From assembly GCA_049323915.1 (NCBI GenBank), contig JBMOPC010000059.1, positions 1-64,000 of the forward strand: a DNA stretch of 64,000 nt, written 5' to 3'. Of the stretch, positions 59,916-64,000 are shown in pieces. The stretch's first letter is position 1. Each line of letters begins with the position of its first letter. The position numbers and the translations under genes were made by a program. Source of the stretch: BRHc4a sp049323915. GTDB lineage: Bacteria > Bacillota > Desulfotomaculia > Desulfotomaculales > Desulfocucumaceae. The notes under the pieces were generated by a model that saw nothing but the letters and a program-made list of their open reading frames with translations, was not told where the DNA came from and searched no databases.

Positions 59916-60782
59916 TTACCTGAAGCGTAAATCCGCCCTGCACAGGGCTTGACGGGCCACCCCGCGCACAGCTGCTCTTTTATAGGGAGCAGAGGGGCGG
60001 TCTCCCAAAAGTGCGCCAACAGTGTTTCCAACCTCGGTAATAACCTCTTCCAGCAGATCCGGGCATGGGGTCTGACCTTTCAGCATAGCCTCGGCCGAAG
60101 GCATCCGGACGGGCTTCGGCGCCACCGAACCCAGAGCGAGGCGGGCTTCCCCGATGCGTTTTTTGGAGTCATATAAAATAAGCGCCGCCATGCTTATCCG
60201 GGCAATGGCCAGGCTGTTTCGCCGTCCAAGCTTGATAAAGCTGCTGACCGCGTTTTCCGGCAGGGCGGGAAAAGTGACCTCGGCCAGAACCTCGTCCGCT
60301 GTGATTATGGTCTGTCCCGCGCCGGTAAGGAAGTCAGCCAGGGGGACAATCCGTTCGCCCCGTTCACTTATAAGACGTACACCGGCATCAAGCGACACCA
60401 GGGGGGGGAGCATGTCACCGGCGGGGGATGCGTTGACAATGTTCCCGCCTATGGTTCCCTGATTGCGGATCTGGGGGCCTCCCACCTGGGATGCCGCCTC
60501 TGACACCAGCCTGTATCCCCCGGAGAGAATACCGGATGAGGCCAGATGGCTGAAAGTCAGCATAGCCCCTATCCGGACAACCCCGTTCTCAACATTTATT
60601 TTTTTCATTTCGGACAGTTTGCCTAGACTTATCACATTTGCCGGGAACAGGTCCCTCCGGCACAGGGCGGGAATGATGTCCGTGCCCCCGGCAATTATTT
60701 TTTTGGGTTGGGGCAGTGCCGCCAGAAGGGCCAGGGCCTCCGGCAGTGATCCCGGCTGGTGGTAGTTAAAGGGTGGCAACAT
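59916..60782 (-). CDS. ndhF: Nicotinate dehydrogenase-type FAD (medium) subunit
   Basis: 288 residues, start behind GGGAGGTG. CoxM/XdhB family: PKKIIAGGTDIIPALCRRD and QIRNQGTIGGNIVNASPAGDMLPPL are the FAD-binding loops; the C-terminal CO-dehydrogenase flavoprotein domain is complete. It passes electrons to NADP or another acceptor. Gene order FAD, FeS, Mo subunit follows the direction of transcription. Confidence 0.88.
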   Translation of the reverse strand: MLPPFNYHQPGSLPEALALLAALPQPKKIIAGGTDIIPALCRRDLFPANVISLGKLSEMKKINVENGVVRIGAMLTFSHLASSGILSGGYRLVSEAASQVGGPQIRNQGTIGGNIVNASPAGDMLPPLVSLDAGVRLISERGERIVPLADFLTGAGQTIITADEVLAEVTFPALPENAVSSFIKLGRRNSLAIARISMAALILYDSKKRIGEARLALGSVAPKPVRMPSAEAMLKGQTPCPDLLEEVITEVGNTVGALLGDRPSAPYKRAAVRGVARQALCRADLRFR

Positions 60783-60805
60783 TTCAAAACACCTCCCTGA
60801 AAATA

Positions 60806-61088
60806 GCTGTCAGCAATCAGCCATCAGCTCTCAGCTTTAATTAGCCACAGAGGACACAGAGATCACAGAGAATTAGCTCACAGGCACTACTTTAAAGTAA
60901 AAAGTCGATAATTCGAGAACCTCTGTCAGCCGTCTCCAGTTTATTTAATAAAAGTTTTTTAAGCATTCAAGCAGGGCTAAAAATCTTTGTGTCCTCTGTG
61001 GCTCTAAAAGGACCAGAATTTTCATTTTCCTTGGTGGCTGCTTTGGGCAGCCCGGGTGAATTCTGAGTACTGAGTTCTGAGTTCTGAA
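60806..61088. repeat. Repeat-rich intergenic spacer with a 20-bp inverted repeat
   Basis: The 326-base gap between the FAD subunit and hnr contains no gene. AGCCACAGAGGACACAGAGA (60843-60862) is inverted at 60984-61003 with two mismatches, framing 121 bases. Stuttering units flank it: CAGCAATCAGCCATCAGCTCTCAGC (positions 60811-60835 approximately) and TGAGTACTGAGTTCTGAGTTCTGA (61064-61087). Confidence 0.65.
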
Positions 61089-61108
61089 GCTCCCTGTCAG
61101 GGCGGTTA

Positions 61109-62611
61109 TTATTGCTTTTCCTGTCCTTCCTGCCTCTTCTTTACTGCCTTGTCAATATGTCCGCCTATTTCACGGTATTTTTCCAGTGTCATGGTATATT
61201 CAACCGGCGCAACGGTTGCCGGCGTAGGAACCCAGGTGAAGGCCCCGGGCACCATTTTTTCAACATCCACCCGGAAATTTATGCCCCCTCCCGGCAGTAT
61301 ATACGTGGGCGCCCCGCCTATGGTAAGATTGGCCTCACCTTCATGAACGGCGCGGGTCAGCTTGATGGGGTAATTGCTCACCCCGGCCCTGGCGCTGCCT
61401 CCGGTTCCCCCTGTATAAACCGCTGAAACCCTGGCCTCCTCGCAGTTGGATCTGATCAGCTCCACCACTTTTGCGGCCTCTGCGGTAAGAGGTATCTCTT
61501 CCACTCTGCCGTCTCCCGCCAAAGTAAACAAGGCGGCCTTTTGCCCGGTGGTTTCGGTGACCAGTATCTTGATCCCTGGAGAGGCCACGTTCATTTCCAC
61601 CCTCAGTATTGCATCTTTTGGGTTTTCTATGCTTGTGCCGCCCCAGCCGTTTCCATGCTCGCCAAAATAACGGCCTCTGGTGCTTTTGCGGGCGTTGGGA
61701 ACAACCCCGCTCCACTTGAGACCCACCTCTTCTCCGGCCAGGTGTTCTGAGAGAAGCCCCACCACGTGGTGGTCCAGTATGATGGCCTCATCCACCGCCG
61801 CTGCCAGCTGGCGGGCAAACATTCCTATGGTGGCGCTACCGCAGCCCACCCGCATCTTGGTGTCGGCCTTTCCGTTTATTACCGGTGGCTTACCAACCTG
61901 GACCTCAAGCCCGGCCCCTTTTTCCACCTTGAGGGCAACCCTTTCGCCGTTGCAGATCTCTACCACGGTCCTGGCAACTATAAATCCCGACTCCCCTGTC
62001 AGAAGGTTTGCGCCGCCGACCGAGATCATTTTTGACCCATACTCCTCGGTTTCCACCATTCCCACCACCTGGCCGTCCCTGAGTACCCTGGCCCCTTCTT
62101 CCCCTATGTAAAAATTGGTGTCGATCTTCACTTTCACACCGCTGTAGCTTAAGGGGGCCTCGGTCACAACGGTCACCACATCTATTCCGCCCACCGTGTC
62201 CATCATTATATAAGGGGCGGGCCGGCAGCAGGGGTATTCCGTCCCGGCCCCGACTCCGGTTGTAAGGGGCCTTGTGATTTGCGGGATCAACTCCGGGGCC
62301 GGAACCGGGCTGGTTACCAGCTGTCTTCCTCTGACCAGAATTCCATCCACATTTACATAGCGCCTGCACGCCCCGAAAAAGCCGGGTTTTATCTCGCACT
62401 GCACAGGGCAGTGGGCGCACTTTACCGCCCCTTTGGCCGTCAGATCAGTGCGGATCAGGCTGTCAAACCTGCACACCCGTATGCATACACCGCATTTCAC
62501 GCATTTTTCATCTATTGCCGCCTTGCGGTCAATTACGCTGATGGCGCCGGCGGGGCAGTTCTTTTCACATATTCCGCAGCCCCGGCATTTTTCAGCGTCC
62601 ACCTCGATCAT
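61109..62611 (-). CDS. hnr: 6-hydroxynicotinate reductase
   Basis: 500 residues, ferredoxin-dependent reduction of 6-hydroxynicotinate to 1,4,5,6-tetrahydro-6-oxonicotinate. The N-terminus holds two [4Fe-4S] ferredoxin motifs (CRGCGICEKNCPAGA and CVKCGVCIRVC), then a further CAHCPVQCEI with CRRY. The long C-terminal part (GVGAGTEYPCCRPAPYIMMD, GCGSATIGMFARQLAA, TGGTGGSARAGVSNYPIKL) is characteristic of this small family. Length matches the Eubacterium barkeri enzyme. Lies 25 bases downstream of the enamidase gene, the next enzyme of the pathway, which strongly supports the call. Confidence 0.88.
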   Translation of the reverse strand: MIEVDAEKCRGCGICEKNCPAGAISVIDRKAAIDEKCVKCGVCIRVCRFDSLIRTDLTAKGAVKCAHCPVQCEIKPGFFGACRRYVNVDGILVRGRQLVTSPVPAPELIPQITRPLTTGVGAGTEYPCCRPAPYIMMDTVGGIDVVTVVTEAPLSYSGVKVKIDTNFYIGEEGARVLRDGQVVGMVETEEYGSKMISVGGANLLTGESGFIVARTVVEICNGERVALKVEKGAGLEVQVGKPPVINGKADTKMRVGCGSATIGMFARQLAAAVDEAIILDHHVVGLLSEHLAGEEVGLKWSGVVPNARKSTRGRYFGEHGNGWGGTSIENPKDAILRVEMNVASPGIKILVTETTGQKAALFTLAGDGRVEEIPLTAEAAKVVELIRSNCEEARVSAVYTGGTGGSARAGVSNYPIKLTRAVHEGEANLTIGGAPTYILPGGGINFRVDVEKMVPGAFTWVPTPATVAPVEYTMTLEKYREIGGHIDKAVKKRQEGQEKQ

Positions 62612-62636
62612 ATCATGTCCCCCCCGGAACCGGCTT

Positions 62637-63797
62637 TTACCTTAACTCCACCTGGCGCTTGGACGGGGGGGTGTTCCTGCTCACCTTCACCCTTATCGCC
62701 CCGTCTATGATAACCATGGAAACCCCGGGGAGGTCGCCTGCCTCCATAGCCTTCAACGCATCCGGCCCCACTGAACCCAGTGGGGCGTCTATAATTACCA
62801 GATCGGCCTCTTTGCCGGGCTCAATCACTGAGGTGTTCAGTCCGAACACACGGGCGGTGTTGCCGGTGGCCATGGCCACTGCCTTTTCGGCGGGGATTCC
62901 GGACATGGAGGACAGCTGAACGATGGTCCTGAGAATCCCCAGGGGGATGACGCCGGTTCCCGACGGGGAGTCGTTTCCGATGATAATCCTGTGCAGCTGT
63001 CCCTTTTCGATCAGCTTTCTGGCCGTATAGTCAGCCACCCTGGGGTTGCCGCACTGCACAATCTCCAGCGGCAGGTCGGACTCATCAATCAGCCTTTGCA
63101 CTTCCTCAACAGGGATGGCCGTGGTGCCGCCGTTGATGTGGGACACCACCGTGGGGTTTGTTTTAAGGACCATATCGGCTGTAACCGTTGAGCTTCCCGG
63201 AATGGAGGTGCCCCCTGTGTGCATGGCCACCTTCATTCCGTATTTCTTTGCCCACCGGACCATGGGCGCCGCTTCCTCCGGAGACTTCACGCCGCCCAGA
63301 CCCACTTCGCCCACCAGCCACACACCGGCGGCGGCAAGCTCTGCAAAGTCCTTTTCTTCCAGGCCCTTCTCGAGGATCACCGCGCCGCCATGCACCTTCA
63401 GCCCGGTGGGCCTGAAGTTTTTGTAACATTTATGGACCAGTACCGCCAGGGCCTTTGTCCCCGCCGGATCTTTGGGACGCCCGGGTGTATGTGGCTCGCC
63501 TGCCGATATCATGGTAGTGACTCCGCCGTGGACAGAGCTGTCCAGATAGTCAAGGGTCTTCTGGCGTGGTGTGAAATCACCCAGTACCGGGTGGGCGTGG
63601 GAGTCTATAAGCCCCGGTATGACCGTGGTTCCCCCGGCGTCTACCACCTGGCCTGCCCTGACGCTGCCCAGCAGGCCCTGGCCCCCTATTTCCTGTATCT
63701 TTCCTTCTGCAATGATGATTGTGTCTCCTTCAAGGATGGGACTGTCTATATTGCCGCTTACGATGGTGCCAATGTTGGTAACTGCCAGAACCGACAA
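62637..63797 (-). CDS. ena: Enamidase
   Basis: 386 residues from TTG 63797, nine bases after AAGGAG; with this start the N-terminus (MSVLAVTNIGTIVSG) aligns with the Eubacterium barkeri enzyme as I recall it. Amidohydrolase superfamily, bifunctional zinc/iron enzyme converting 1,4,5,6-tetrahydro-6-oxonicotinate to 2-formylglutarate. Metal ligands: IDSHAHP, Lys and Glu region GGAVILEKG and VGEVGLGG, MHTGGTS, SHINGG, GNDSPSGTG with the catalytic Asp. Long stretches such as PGRPKDPAGTKALA and SIPGSSTVTAD are family hallmarks. Confidence 0.93.
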   Translation of the reverse strand: MSVLAVTNIGTIVSGNIDSPILEGDTIIIAEGKIQEIGGQGLLGSVRAGQVVDAGGTTVIPGLIDSHAHPVLGDFTPRQKTLDYLDSSVHGGVTTMISAGEPHTPGRPKDPAGTKALAVLVHKCYKNFRPTGLKVHGGAVILEKGLEEKDFAELAAAGVWLVGEVGLGGVKSPEEAAPMVRWAKKYGMKVAMHTGGTSIPGSSTVTADMVLKTNPTVVSHINGGTTAIPVEEVQRLIDESDLPLEIVQCGNPRVADYTARKLIEKGQLHRIIIGNDSPSGTGVIPLGILRTIVQLSSMSGIPAEKAVAMATGNTARVFGLNTSVIEPGKEADLVIIDAPLGSVGPDALKAMEAGDLPGVSMVIIDGAIRVKVSRNTPPSKRQVELR

Positions 63798-63851
63798 TTT
63801 AAACATCTCCTTTTTAAGCTGTCAGCTTTCGGCTGTCAGCCGAAAGCATTA

Positions 63852-64000
63852 CTACCAGACAAAACTCTCGTCGTCCCCCAGGTTGATGGGCTTTAGCCAC
63901 TGGGAAACAACCACTTTTTTGTCGGTGTAAAAGTCAACCGCATCGGCCGCCCGGCCTCTGGTGGACCCGTAGCCCGATATTTTCCTGCCGCCCACCGGGT
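63852..64000 (-). CDS. Aldehyde dehydrogenase family protein, C-terminal end (partial)
   Basis: Only the last 48 residues are in the window: VGGRKISGYGSTRGRAADAV, then DFYTDKKVVVSQWLKP and a stop at 63852. The pattern GGxKxSGYGxxxG...DFYTxxKxV is the C-terminal end of NAD(P)-dependent aldehyde dehydrogenases. The gene runs off the right edge. It lies 54 bases upstream of enamidase in the same direction, so it may oxidise the 2-formylglutarate made by enamidase. Confidence 0.75.
   Translation of the reverse strand, partial: PVGGRKISGYGSTRGRAADAVDFYTDKKVVVSQWLKPINLGDDESFVW

Noticed and set aside
1..64000. CRISPR arrays, tRNA or rRNA genes, transposases
   Set aside because: No regularly spaced repeats, cloverleaf-like segments, ribosomal signatures or transposase motifs were seen by eye; short tRNA genes could be missed without a search tool.

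Overview
The window looks like the chromosome of an anaerobic, Gram-positive, Peptococcaceae-type firmicute (Pelotomaculum / Desulfotomaculum relatives). This is inferred from the gene families, strong GGAGG ribosome binding sites, frequent TTG/GTG starts, sigma-A promoters and heterodimeric class I fumarases; no rRNA or marker gene is present to prove it. No rRNA, tRNA, CRISPR array, insertion sequence or phage gene was seen.

Region 1 (1-29.8 kb, all plus strand) is an envelope-appendage island. It opens with type IV secretion genes: the C-terminal half of a VirB4 ATPase with a -1 frameshift at nine A residues, a VirB6/TrbL-like membrane protein, and an M23 peptidase with a membrane anchor. 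These are translationally coupled to a first Tad (Flp) pilus machine (CpaB, TadZ, TadA, TadB, TadC, Flp pilin, CpaA). A small toxin-antitoxin patch follows: a candidate type I holin-like toxin with a nested antisense RNA, then an AbrB/PIN type II pair. Next come two secreted proteins and a second Tad machine (TadG/TadE-like pseudopilins, a CxxC thioredoxin-like membrane protein, a GGDEF cyclase, CpaB, TadA, TadB, TadC, two pilin-like peptides). The region ends with a lipoprotein and two large secreted proteins that could be pilus-associated. The first TadG-like gene is interrupted by one in-frame UGA followed by a hairpin closely resembling a bacterial SECIS element, making it a candidate selenoprotein.

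Region 2 (29.8-53.5 kb) is an organic-acid and probably sulfonate catabolic region. It holds two class I fumarase pairs, a four-subunit succinate dehydrogenase/fumarate reductase, two 2-hydroxyacid dehydrogenases, a TauE/SafE exporter, a TctABC transporter with a mandelate-racemase-like enzyme, a TAXI-TRAP transporter, a short UxaA-like protein, and a small/large UxaA pair matching sulfolactate sulfo-lyase SuyAB. Two FadR-type GntR regulators are present, and ten copies of an 11-bp palindrome (TGGTATTACCA type) lie just downstream of the predicted -10 elements of almost every transcription unit. This indicates one shared regulon.

Region 3 (53.7-64 kb, all minus strand) is a nicotinate catabolic cluster: three-subunit molybdenum nicotinate dehydrogenase, 6-hydroxynicotinate reductase, enamidase, a sodium:solute symporter with a 60-residue partner, and two poorly understood companions (UPF0280, DUF1185). 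The C-terminal end of an aldehyde dehydrogenase lies at the right edge. Pyruvate from sulfolactate and dicarboxylates from nicotinate ring opening would both feed the fumarase/SDH branch. Coordinates use the starts I judged best; several differ from the longest open frame because a better ribosome binding site lies downstream.
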